Shown piece after piece: positions 9,816-17,827 of a DNA stretch of 64,000 bases. A model generated the notes under the pieces. It ran no database searches, was not told the origin of the DNA, and saw only the letters and a program-made list of their open reading frames with translations. Where the stretch lies: NCBI GenBank assembly GCA_943788755.1, contig CALSRM010000002.1:279505-343504 (forward strand), in the 5' to 3' direction. Positions within the stretch are counted from its first letter, which is position 1. Each line of letters opens with the position of its first letter. This DNA comes from an uncultured Flavobacteriales bacterium (GTDB lineage: Bacteria > Bacteroidota > Bacteroidia > Flavobacteriales_D > Parvicellaceae). Made by a program: the position numbers and the translations under genes.

Positions 9816-9900
9816 TTAAATAATCTTTAATTGTGTATTTATATAGTGTAATTTTCTAAAATTATATTTTATTTAAGTTAAATAATCTTAAATGTGTAAT
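9816..9900. promoter_or_regulatory. Direct repeat, candidate Lrp/AsnC operator
   Basis: Two near-identical 20-22-base stretches start at 9816 and 9878. Both begin TTAAATAATCTT and continue into AATTGTGTA or AATGTGTAA. They lie 62 bases apart, about six helical turns, in the intergenic region between the divergent Lrp-type regulator and the PLP-enzyme gene. Lrp-family octamers typically wrap DNA carrying AT-rich repeats. The assignment as operator is inference. Confidence 0.5.
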
Positions 9901-9931
9901 TTTACTTCGTGAAACAACTAAACATGGAACT

Positions 9932-11182
9932 ATGGATTACAAAAAAATGAGCCCAGAGAGTTTAATGATGAGTCATGGCTACAAACCAGAGTTATCAGAA
10001 GGAGCAATTAAGTGCCCTATTTTTCAAACGTCAACTTTCGTATTCAAAAATGCAGAAGAAGGTAAAGCTTTCTTCGAAGTTGCATATGGAATAAGAGAAA
10101 AAGAAAAAGAAGAGGAACTGGGGCTTATCTATAGCCGTTTAAATAATCCCGATTTAGAGATTTTAGAAAATCGATTGTGTTTATGGGATAAAGCAGAAGA
10201 CTGCGCAGTGTTTGAAAGTGGAATGTCTGCAATTTCAACAGCGATGATGGAATTCTTAAAACCAGGAGATTTAATATTATGCGGAAGACCTTTATATGGT
10301 GGCACAGACCATTTTGTGAATCACTTTTTAGCAAAAATGGGGATTCATTCAATTGGGTTTAATTCAGACACTAGTAAAGAGGAAATCATTGATTTAGTAA
10401 AGGCATCAGATCATAAATTAGCAATGATTCATATTGAGACTCCTGCAAACCCAACCAATGCGCTCTTCGATATTGAAATGTGCAGTGATATTGCTAGAGA
10501 GCTTTCTTCGGAGGAAGAAAAAGTAATTGTTTCTGTTGATAATACGTATATGGGTCCTTTATGGCAACATCCTCTGGAGCACGGTGCAGACATTGTACTT
10601 TATTCTGCAACAAAATACATTGGTGGCCATAGTGATGTGATAGCAGGAGCATGCCTTGGTTCTAAAGAATTGATTGGGAGAATAAAAGGTTTGCGTACCT
10701 TTTTAGGTAATATGGCTGGACCATGGACAGGCTGGTTATTAATGAGGAGTTTAGAAACATTAAAAGTTCGAATGGATCAGCAAGCTGAAAATGCAAAACA
10801 TGTTGCAGAGTTCTTAAGGAACCATCCGAAAGTTGAAAAAGTGTATTATTTAGGTTTTATTGAAGACGATAATAATCCAGCTAAGACTGCTTTGTATAAA
10901 AAACAATATAAAGAAGCAGGGGCGATGATCTCTTTTGATGTAAAAGGCGGAGAAAAAGAAGCTTTCATATTTTTAAATAGCTTAAAATTAATAAAGCTTG
11001 CTGTTAGTTTGGGGAGTACAGAAAGTCTTGCAGAACATCCTGCAACAATGACGCATGTTGATATAGAAGCGGATGTAAGGCAGAAGCTGTCAATAACGGA
11101 TAAACTGGTGCGTTTGTCAGTTGGGGTTGAAAATTCTAAGGATATTATTTGGGATGTAGAACAAGCATTGGATGCTATCTAA
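9932..11182 (+). CDS. Cys/Met metabolism PLP enzyme (methionine gamma-lyase / cystathionine gamma-synthase-like)
   Basis: A 416-residue fold-type I PLP enzyme of the Cys/Met metabolism family. Visible landmarks are YSRLNNPDLEILENRL, ESGMSAISTAMM, GRPLYGGTDHF, DNTYMGPLWQHPLEHGADIV, the PLP lysine in YSATKYIGGHSD, and the C-terminal SLGSTESLAEHPATMTH. The position that carries the key Cys of classical methionine gamma-lyases is Gly here (LYGGT), so gamma-lyase versus gamma-synthase specificity cannot be settled. The divergent Lrp-type regulator suggests amino-acid control. There is no downstream partner: a REP-like repeat and the arginine decarboxylase-like gene follow. Confidence 0.88.
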   Translation: MDYKKMSPESLMMSHGYKPELSEGAIKCPIFQTSTFVFKNAEEGKAFFEVAYGIREKEKEEELGLIYSRLNNPDLEILENRLCLWDKAEDCAVFESGMSAISTAMMEFLKPGDLILCGRPLYGGTDHFVNHFLAKMGIHSIGFNSDTSKEEIIDLVKASDHKLAMIHIETPANPTNALFDIEMCSDIARELSSEEEKVIVSVDNTYMGPLWQHPLEHGADIVLYSATKYIGGHSDVIAGACLGSKELIGRIKGLRTFLGNMAGPWTGWLLMRSLETLKVRMDQQAENAKHVAEFLRNHPKVEKVYYLGFIEDDNNPAKTALYKKQYKEAGAMISFDVKGGEKEAFIFLNSLKLIKLAVSLGSTESLAEHPATMTHVDIEADVRQKLSITDKLVRLSVGVENSKDIIWDVEQALDAI

Positions 11183-11246
11183 GTATTCTTAAATTTGTTT
11201 TCATAGTTCTATTTCGTTTAGCGGGAATAAACCCTCTTCTATACGT

Positions 11247-11280
11247 GATAGAGATTTATCAATTTCGATCGAAATGACAA
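11247..11280. repeat. REP-like palindromic intergenic element
   Basis: The stretch reads like the short GAGATTT...TTTCG-CGAAATGACA intergenic elements often scattered in flavobacterial genomes. It contains a perfect 12-base palindrome TTTCGATCGAAA (11263-11274), lies in a gene-free gap and has no coding potential. Only one copy is visible in this window, so repeat status rests on general resemblance. Confidence 0.4.
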
Positions 11281-11310
11281 AAAGCAGGATGTGAAAACAA
11301 CCAAATTTAT

Positions 11311-11318
11311 ATCTTCGC
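11311..11318 (+). promoter_or_regulatory. -7-like box directly ahead of the GTG start at 11323
   Basis: TATCTTCG, one base off the TAnnTTTG consensus, ends only a few bases before the GTG at 11323. If it is used, transcription would begin at or next to the start codon, giving a leaderless mRNA. Confidence 0.4.
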
Positions 11319-11322
11319 GCTC

Positions 11323-12714
11323 GTGAGTACAAAATATCAAGATATAATAGAAAAAACATATGACTTCCCACAAGATGAGTTCGAAGTCAAAAAAAATGAA
11401 CTGTTTTTTCATGGTATTGATTTGATGCAAATGATCAAAGAACATGGTTCGCCATTGAAGATTTGGTATTTACCTAAAATTTCTGAGAATATAAACCGCG
11501 CAAAGGAGTTTTTTAGATTAGCGATGGAGAAGGTTGATTATAAAGGAGACTACACCTATTGCTATTGCACTAAAAGTTCTCATTTTAAGTTTGTACTTGA
11601 CAAGGTAATTGAATCAGGAAGCCATTTAGAGACTTCTTCAGCATATGATTTAGATATTATTAAGAACCTGACTAATGCAGGGAAATATTCAAAAGACAAG
11701 TTTATTTTGTTTAACGGTTATAAAACAGATGCCTATATACAAAACATAGCAGATCTTTTTAATCAAGGGTTTTATAATGGAGTAATGGTTATTGATAGCA
11801 CCTCGGAGTTGAATAAAATCGATAAGCTAGTAGATCAGCCATTTAAAATTGGAATGCGGATAGCGACAGAAGAAGAACCTAAATTTGGGTTTTATACTTC
11901 CCGCTTGGGAATTGGCTATGAAGAAGCAGTTAAGTATTATACGGAGCATCTTCAAGGAAATAAAAAGCATCAACTAAAGTTGTTACACTTTTTTGTTAAC
12001 TCAGGGTTTACGGATACGACTTATTTCTGGAATGAATTGACCAAGGTAGTTAACCTCTATTGTGCATTGAAAAAAGTCTGTCCCGAGTTAGATACACTCG
12101 ATTTAGGAGGGGGCTTGCCAATTAAAAATTCTTTATCGTTTGACTTCAATTATCAAAAAATGATTGATGATACAATTTTATATATAAAGACAATATGTGA
12201 TGAAAAGGGAGTGGTCGAGCCGAACATAGTTACGGAATTTGGGTCATTTACAGTAGGAGAAAGTGCAATTAACACGTATCGAATAATTGATCAAAAAAAA
12301 CAAAATGATCGTGAAAAATGGGACATGATTGATAGTTCGTTTATGACTACATTGCCGGATACATGGGCAATCAATAAAAAATTTATTATGCTGCCTATTA
12401 ACCATTGGAACGAACCTTTTGAACGTGTTTTTCTAGGTGGAATATCTTGCGATAGTGAAGATTTTTATAATTCAGAACAACACGTAAGCGCTATTTATTT
12501 ACCACAATACAATAACAAAACGTCATTTTATATTGGGTTTTTTAATACAGGAGCATATCAAGAAGCTTTAAGTGGTTACGGAGGAATTAAACATTGCTTA
12601 ACACCATCTCCAAAGACCTTAGTGTTGAACAAAGTTCACGGTGAAAAATTGGAAATACAAGTGTTCTCTGATTCGCAAAGCGCTGATAGCATGCTCTCTG
12701 TGTTGGGTTATTAA
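11323..12714 (+). CDS. speA: Arginine decarboxylase-like PLP enzyme
   Basis: A 463-residue, alanine-racemase-fold PLP decarboxylase of the Orn/Arg/DAP group, similar to the short biosynthetic arginine decarboxylases of Bacteroidota. The PLP lysine lies in YTYCYCTKSSHF, the glycine-rich phosphate loop in LDLGGGLPIK, and the C-terminal substrate/catalytic Cys region in GGISCDSEDFY. It would make agmatine for polyamine synthesis in the cytoplasm. The start is GTG; no in-frame ATG fits better. It stands alone between a REP-like element and the cysteine desulfurase gene. Diaminopimelate or other diamino-acid specificity is the main alternative. Confidence 0.82.
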   Translation: MSTKYQDIIEKTYDFPQDEFEVKKNELFFHGIDLMQMIKEHGSPLKIWYLPKISENINRAKEFFRLAMEKVDYKGDYTYCYCTKSSHFKFVLDKVIESGSHLETSSAYDLDIIKNLTNAGKYSKDKFILFNGYKTDAYIQNIADLFNQGFYNGVMVIDSTSELNKIDKLVDQPFKIGMRIATEEEPKFGFYTSRLGIGYEEAVKYYTEHLQGNKKHQLKLLHFFVNSGFTDTTYFWNELTKVVNLYCALKKVCPELDTLDLGGGLPIKNSLSFDFNYQKMIDDTILYIKTICDEKGVVEPNIVTEFGSFTVGESAINTYRIIDQKKQNDREKWDMIDSSFMTTLPDTWAINKKFIMLPINHWNEPFERVFLGGISCDSEDFYNSEQHVSAIYLPQYNNKTSFYIGFFNTGAYQEALSGYGGIKHCLTPSPKTLVLNKVHGEKLEIQVFSDSQSADSMLSVLGY

Positions 12715-12796
12715 TTTGATAAAATTGGAATCTTAACAACTGCACTTATCGCATGAAACCCTATTCTAGAATACATTTATCCTAAATACTTTTATT

Positions 12797-12804
12797 ACAT
12801 TTGA
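12797..12804 (+). promoter_or_regulatory. -7 box for cysteine desulfurase gene
   Basis: TACATTTG matches TAnnTTTG and ends 18 bases before the ATG at 12823. Confidence 0.5.
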
Positions 12805-12822
12805 AGTCATTATAATCAACTT

Positions 12823-13962
12823 ATGAACGTATATTTAGATAACGCCGCTACAACACCTTTAGATCCTTTAGTGCTTGAAGTTATGATGCCTTATATGACA
12901 GATCATTTTGGGAATCCATCTTCAACGCATGCTTTCGGTAGAAAAACCAAAAATGCCATTGAAATATCTAGAAAAAAAGTGGCAGACTATTTAAATGCTG
13001 AACCTTCAGAAATTATTTTTACATCGGGCGGAACTGAAGCTGATAATATGGCGCTTCGTTGCGGTGTTATGGATTTAGGCGTTAAAAGAATAATAACTTC
13101 ATCTATAGAACATCATGCAGTTGGTCATACAGCGGAACATCTTAGAGATCATTTTAATGTTCAGGTTGAGTTTGTTAATTTAAAAGAGGATGGTCACGTA
13201 GATGTTCAACATCTTGAAGAATTATTAGCTAAAGGTTCGTTAAAAACAATGGTGTCTCTGATGCATGGCAATAACGAAATAGGAAATCTACTTTCATTGG
13301 AAACAATAAGCAACTTGTGTAAAAAACACAAAGCTTATTTTCATTCAGATACGGTTCAAACAATGGGGCATTATCGTTTTGATATGAAAACGCTCGATAT
13401 AGATTTTATTACAGGTGCTGCTCATAAGTTTCATGGACCAAAGGGTGTTGGGTTTTTATATATAAATAAAAACACACCAATAGAATACATGATGTCCGGT
13501 GGTTCTCAAGAACGCGGGCATAGAGGAGGGACAGAAAATCTTTACGGAATTGTTGGTCTAGCCAAAGCGATGGAAATTGCCCATGAAGATATGGAAGAAC
13601 ACCAGGAATCTATTCAAGAGATAAAAAACTATATGAAGGAACAGTTACAAGAAATTGTTCCTGGCATTATTGTAAATGGTGAAGAAAACCCCGAGAGGAG
13701 TTTATATACGGTTCTTAGTGTTTGCTTCCCATTCTCAGAACGCAGTAGTATGTTTCTATTCAATTTGGATATAAACGGTGTTTATGCTTCTGGCGGCAGT
13801 GCTTGTACGGCAGGAAGTAATATGGGGTCTCATGTATTAGCTGCGTTACCAAATTCTCAAAATTGCCAACCTGTTCGTTTTTCTTTTGGACGTTTTACGA
13901 CCAAAGAAGAGATTGATTATGCTTTGGAGAAGGTTAGGGAGATGGTTGCTATTCCAGTTTGA
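12823..13962 (+). CDS. Cysteine desulfurase (IscS/NifS family)
   Basis: A 379-residue PLP enzyme taking sulfur from cysteine as a persulfide for Fe-S clusters or tRNA thiolation. Landmarks are MNVYLDNAATTPLDP, HGNNEIGN, the PLP lysine (Lys202) in TGAAHKFHGPKGVG, RGGTENL, and the catalytic Cys328 in SGGSACTAGS. The class I-type short loop around the Cys and overall length fit IscS/NifS rather than SufS. No scaffold or regulator gene lies next to it, so its sulfur acceptor is not evident. It converges on the DEAD-box helicase gene with a 37-base gap. Confidence 0.93.
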   Translation: MNVYLDNAATTPLDPLVLEVMMPYMTDHFGNPSSTHAFGRKTKNAIEISRKKVADYLNAEPSEIIFTSGGTEADNMALRCGVMDLGVKRIITSSIEHHAVGHTAEHLRDHFNVQVEFVNLKEDGHVDVQHLEELLAKGSLKTMVSLMHGNNEIGNLLSLETISNLCKKHKAYFHSDTVQTMGHYRFDMKTLDIDFITGAAHKFHGPKGVGFLYINKNTPIEYMMSGGSQERGHRGGTENLYGIVGLAKAMEIAHEDMEEHQESIQEIKNYMKEQLQEIVPGIIVNGEENPERSLYTVLSVCFPFSERSSMFLFNLDINGVYASGGSACTAGSNMGSHVLAALPNSQNCQPVRFSFGRFTTKEEIDYALEKVREMVAIPV

Positions 13963-13999
13963 GTTAACTAAACTGCGTTTTTTCAGTGTTATTATAGTG

Positions 14000-15226
14000 T
14001 CACTTCTTTTTCTTCTTTTTTTCAAAACGCTCATCCATTTCTAGAAGTGATTGCCAATCATCAGAACCATCACTGGATAAATCTTTCGTTTGCTCGTAGT
14101 CTAAATTAGAAACAGCCATTATTTCAATGTTATTTCCCAAAAATCCTTCAATATTATCGAGAATTATTTTTTCGTCTTTGCTACAAAAAGATATAGCTTG
14201 TCCTTTTTGAGTGCCTCGACCTGTACGTCCAACTCGGTGAACATAGTTTTCTGATTTGTCAGGTAAGTCATAATTAATTACAAAATCCACATTAGGTACG
14301 TCAATACCCCTTGCACTGATATCTGTAGCAATTAATACTTTTGTTTTTCCTGTTTTAAAATCACCTAGCAAGGTTGCTCTTTCATGTTGCTCCTTGTCAC
14401 CGTGCAGCGTGGAAGAAGTTAACCCAACTCTTTCCATGGCTTTTAAAACGCGTTCAGCTCTTACTTTTGTCCTAACAAATACGAGCACTTTGCTATCAGG
14501 GTTGTCTTTTAGAAAGCGTTCAAGGAAGAAACGCTTATCGTCCATTTCCACAAAAACAACAGAGTGGCTCACATTCTCAGAAACGGGATCTTTTGGTGAT
14601 ACTTGTATTCGGATAGCGTTTGAGACTAAAGAATAAGCTAATCTTTTAATATCTTTATTAATTGTTGCTGAAAAGAATAATGTTTGATGCCTTTGTGAAA
14701 GTTTTGATTTAATGTCCGTTATGTCTTCAATAAAACCTAGGTCCAGCATGTGATCGGCTTCGTCCAATATCAAGGTGTTAATCCTGTGCAGTCTCAAGTA
14801 TCCTTGACTAATCATGTCAAACATTCTTCCCGGTGTAGCCACTAATACATCAACGCCATATTCTAGCTTCTCAATTTGACTTTGTTGTTCAACACCACCG
14901 TAAATACAGAAAGTAGTAACATCTGTAAAACGTGCTATCTCAGTAAAAACCTCCGCTACCTGAATAGCCAATTCACGTGTTGGGACCATTACCAAACATT
15001 TTACCCCATCTCTTCTGTTCTTAATTTTAGAAGCTTGGATGTTGTTAATAATGGGAATAGCAAATGCAGCTGTTTTTCCCGTTCCTGTTTGTGCGATTGC
15101 TAAAACGTCCTCACCTTTTAGAATTGAAGGGATTGATTTAAATTGAATATCCGTAGGGTTTTTAAATCCTAGTAAGGCTAAATTCTTTTTAATCTGCGGT
15201 GCTATGTAATAGTCATCAAACTTCAT
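14000..15226 (-). CDS. DEAD-box RNA helicase (RhlE-like)
   Basis: A 408-residue helicase with the complete DEAD-box motif set: Q motif (FKNPTDIQFKSIPSIL), I AQTGTGKT (45-52), Ia PTRELA, Ib TPGR, II DEAD (about 155), III SAT, IV VFVRT, V ATDISARGIDVP and VI HRVGRTGR. The C-terminal tail is short and lysine-rich (ending in seven residues that are nearly all Lys), as in RhlE-type helicases that aid ribosome assembly or mRNA turnover in the cold. It is monocistronic, with its own promoter box at 15244-15251. Confidence 0.93.
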   Translation of the reverse strand: MKFDDYYIAPQIKKNLALLGFKNPTDIQFKSIPSILKGEDVLAIAQTGTGKTAAFAIPIINNIQASKIKNRRDGVKCLVMVPTRELAIQVAEVFTEIARFTDVTTFCIYGGVEQQSQIEKLEYGVDVLVATPGRMFDMISQGYLRLHRINTLILDEADHMLDLGFIEDITDIKSKLSQRHQTLFFSATINKDIKRLAYSLVSNAIRIQVSPKDPVSENVSHSVVFVEMDDKRFFLERFLKDNPDSKVLVFVRTKVRAERVLKAMERVGLTSSTLHGDKEQHERATLLGDFKTGKTKVLIATDISARGIDVPNVDFVINYDLPDKSENYVHRVGRTGRGTQKGQAISFCSKDEKIILDNIEGFLGNNIEIMAVSNLDYEQTKDLSSDGSDDWQSLLEMDERFEKKKKKK

Positions 15227-15243
15227 TATGGTAAATTGTTTTG

Positions 15244-15251
15244 CAAAAGTA
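15244..15251 (-). promoter_or_regulatory. -7 box for DEAD-box helicase gene
   Basis: The minus strand reads TACTTTTG, matching TAnnTTTG, 18 bases upstream of the ATG at 15226. Confidence 0.55.
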
Positions 15252-15317
15252 AGGAATCGAGATTAACAACAGTAAGTTTTGATTATATTTAGATTTTAAA
15301 TAGTAATTGATCAAAAA

Positions 15318-16109
15318 TTGTCATCTAATAATTCTATAAAACTCACATTTTTAGGAACAGGGACATCACAAGGTGTCCCCGTAATAACATGTAACTGTAA
15401 CGTTTGCCTGTCAGACAATAATAAAGACAATCGTCTCCGTAGTTCGGTTTTAATCGAAACACAGGGTGTAACATTCGCCATAGACTCAGGTCCTGATTTC
15501 CGACAACAAATGTTAAGAGAAAATATACAGCATTTGGATGCCATTGTGTTTACACATGAACATAAAGACCATGTCGCTGGATTGGATGATGTTCGCGCTT
15601 TTAATTTCAAGTCAAAAGCTTCAATGAATATATATTGTACGGAGCAAGTTTTTCAAAATTTATCTAGAGAATTTCATTATGTATTTGATCCAAAGTTTTT
15701 ATATCCTGGAATTCCAAAAATAGAACCGCATATTATTACAAATCAATTATTTAAAGTAAAAGGAGTAAAGGTATTACCAATCGAAGTTTTTCATTATAAA
15801 TTACCCGTTTTTGGTTATCGAATAGGAGATGTAACTTATATAACGGATGCGAATAAAATCGCCCCAGAAGAGTTCGAGAAAATGAGAGGTTCTAAAATCC
15901 TTGTCCTTAACGCGCTTAGAAAGACGAAACATATTTCGCATTTCACATTGGAGGAAGCCCTAGCAATCATTAAAGAAATACAACCCGAAAAAGCTTATTT
16001 AACACATATCAGCCACTTGATGGGCAGGCATGATGATGTCAATAAGGAATTGCCTGATAATGTGGAGATTGCTTATGATGGTTTGCAGGTTGAATTGTAT
16101 TTCCAATAA
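15318..16109 (+). CDS. MBL-fold metallo-hydrolase (PhnP-like)
   Basis: A 263-residue metallo-beta-lactamase-fold phosphodiesterase-like protein. The N-terminal GTGTSQGVPVITCNCNVC holds the Cys cluster seen in PhnP-type enzymes. The metal-binding motif is THEHKDH (His80, His82, Asp84, His85), then FAIDSGPDFR, YITDANKI and a late His in LTHISHLMGRH. The family includes cyclic phosphodiesterases, but there is no phosphonate gene nearby, so the substrate is open. The only available in-frame start is TTG at 15318; there is no ATG in the first half of the gene. It faces away from the helicase gene. Confidence 0.85.
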   Translation: MSSNNSIKLTFLGTGTSQGVPVITCNCNVCLSDNNKDNRLRSSVLIETQGVTFAIDSGPDFRQQMLRENIQHLDAIVFTHEHKDHVAGLDDVRAFNFKSKASMNIYCTEQVFQNLSREFHYVFDPKFLYPGIPKIEPHIITNQLFKVKGVKVLPIEVFHYKLPVFGYRIGDVTYITDANKIAPEEFEKMRGSKILVLNALRKTKHISHFTLEEALAIIKEIQPEKAYLTHISHLMGRHDDVNKELPDNVEIAYDGLQVELYFQ

Positions 16110-16121
16110 TTGAATAGCGTC

Positions 16122-16156
16122 ATTGCGAAAAATTTTAGGAAGAAATTTTTCGCAAT
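16122..16156. repeat. REP-like inverted repeat, possible bidirectional terminator
   Basis: A perfect 14-base inverted repeat (ATTGCGAAAAATTT / AAATTTTTCGCAAT) with a 7-base loop lies between the convergent MBL-fold and amidohydrolase genes. The flanking GTCATTGCGA...CGCAATCTC pattern is that of dispersed REP-like elements in many bacteria. Its placement also suits transcription termination from either side. Confidence 0.6.
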
Positions 16157-16189
16157 CTCACCGAAAAAGTGATGAAGTACTAGACTGGT

Positions 16190-17827
16190 TTACTGCTTAT
16201 AAACCAACTCACCGTTTATATAAGTCGCTTTAACCTGTGTTTTTAAAATTTCATCTTCAGGTACAGTTAGTATATTTCTGTCTAGAATTATAAAATCTGC
16301 TAATTTATTAACTTCCAAAGACCCTTTATCTTGTTCTTCAAAATTGGAAAGTGCTGCCCAAATTGTCATTCCTTTTAATGTCTCCCAACGAGATAACGCA
16401 TTCTCTATTTGAAATCCATTTTTAGGCATTCCATTTTTGTTTTTTCTAGCTACAGCAGCATAAAAAGTTTCAATTGGGCTGATATTTTCAATTGGGAAAT
16501 CTGTCCCCAAAGCAATAAATTCATTTTGATATAACAACTTTTGATAAGCATATCCAAACCTTGTTCTCGTTTTCCCTAATCGGAGCCTAGCCCATCGCAT
16601 ATCGCTTGTTGCGTGTGTTGGCTGGACAGAAGGAATAATAGTAAATTCTTTAAACAATTTGAAGTCAGTGGAATCGACAACCTGCGCATGTTCAATCCTC
16701 CATCTCTTGTCGTTCTCTCCCCCTAAAATATCTCCGTATATGTTTAAAATTAGTCGAGAGGTTGAATCACCAATAGAATGGGTACACATTTGGAACCCTT
16801 TATCATAAATTAGTTGCGCTTTTTCTCTGAAGTAATTGGGGTTGCTTAATAACATGCCGTAATGTGCGCTGTCTACATCGGAGTAAGGGCGCAATAAACA
16901 AGCTCCTCTTGAACCGAGAGCACCATCTCCATAGAATTTAAATGCCGCAACGTTTACCCGGTCAGTTTTGTAAGGCCCTCCAACAGTATCTAAATAGTAA
17001 TCGAAATTCTCTTTGGTGTCACTTAACATTATATACATTCTCATTTTTAACTCTTCCGATTTTTCAAGGTTTTCAATTAATTGGACATCACTCTTGCTAA
17101 GTCCAGCGACATCTACTGTTGTTAAACCAACAGCAAAGCAATTACGTTGTGCATCTAGCAAAGCTTTTTTCTTTTGTTGTTCGTTGGGTTTGGGGATGAA
17201 CTGACGAATGTGATCAACTGCTTTGTCAGAAATAACTCCGGTAAGTTCTCCGTTTAGAACTTCTATAAACCCTCCTAATATTTCTGTTTCAGTTGTAATG
17301 CCAGCAATATTTAAAGCGGACTGATTAGCAATTGCCATGTGACCATCTACACGTCTTAATAATACGGGAGTATTTGGGAATTTATGATCGAGTTCCATTT
17401 TATTTGGGTTACCTGGATTGGCCCAAATAGTTTGGTCCCAGCCCCTGCCTTCAATCCATGTTGCTATTTTGTTCTTATCGAAATTAACACATCTTTCAAC
17501 TACTTCTTCAAATGATTTTGAATCCTTTAATTCTACTTGTTGCAAACTAAGACCATATCCTAAAAAATGACAATGTGCATCTATGAAGCCTGGGTAAACC
17601 CAATCCAATTGTAGGTCAATACTCTCGGGAGCACTGTATTTATTCAAAATTTGTTGTTCTTTTCCGATAGCTACAATTCTACCATCTTTTATCGCCATTG
17701 CTTCAAATACGAGACTGTCTTCGGTTACAGAAACAAGGTTTCCATTGTGGATAATTAAATCCACTTCCTTTGTGTTCATGCAAGAACTACACATCAGAAT
17801 AAATGGCAGGATATAGAGTAGCTTCAT
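16190..17827 (-). CDS. Amidohydrolase (YtcJ-like) with export/lipoprotein leader
   Basis: A 545-residue metal-dependent hydrolase of the amidohydrolase 3 (YtcJ-like) family. The metal site begins GFIDAHCHF (His85, His87), with HSIGDS, IEHAQV and GTDFPI further along, which fits a TIM-barrel zinc enzyme. The N-terminus (MKLLYILPFILMCSSC) is a short export signal with Cys13/Cys16 at a lipobox-like position, so it is probably a periplasmic lipoprotein. The ATG overlaps the stop of the upstream membrane-protein gene (TAATG), suggesting translational coupling. The substrate is unknown; relatives act on N-substituted amides or amino acids. Confidence 0.88.
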   Translation of the reverse strand: MKLLYILPFILMCSSCMNTKEVDLIIHNGNLVSVTEDSLVFEAMAIKDGRIVAIGKEQQILNKYSAPESIDLQLDWVYPGFIDAHCHFLGYGLSLQQVELKDSKSFEEVVERCVNFDKNKIATWIEGRGWDQTIWANPGNPNKMELDHKFPNTPVLLRRVDGHMAIANQSALNIAGITTETEILGGFIEVLNGELTGVISDKAVDHIRQFIPKPNEQQKKKALLDAQRNCFAVGLTTVDVAGLSKSDVQLIENLEKSEELKMRMYIMLSDTKENFDYYLDTVGGPYKTDRVNVAAFKFYGDGALGSRGACLLRPYSDVDSAHYGMLLSNPNYFREKAQLIYDKGFQMCTHSIGDSTSRLILNIYGDILGGENDKRWRIEHAQVVDSTDFKLFKEFTIIPSVQPTHATSDMRWARLRLGKTRTRFGYAYQKLLYQNEFIALGTDFPIENISPIETFYAAVARKNKNGMPKNGFQIENALSRWETLKGMTIWAALSNFEEQDKGSLEVNKLADFIILDRNILTVPEDEILKTQVKATYINGELVYKQ

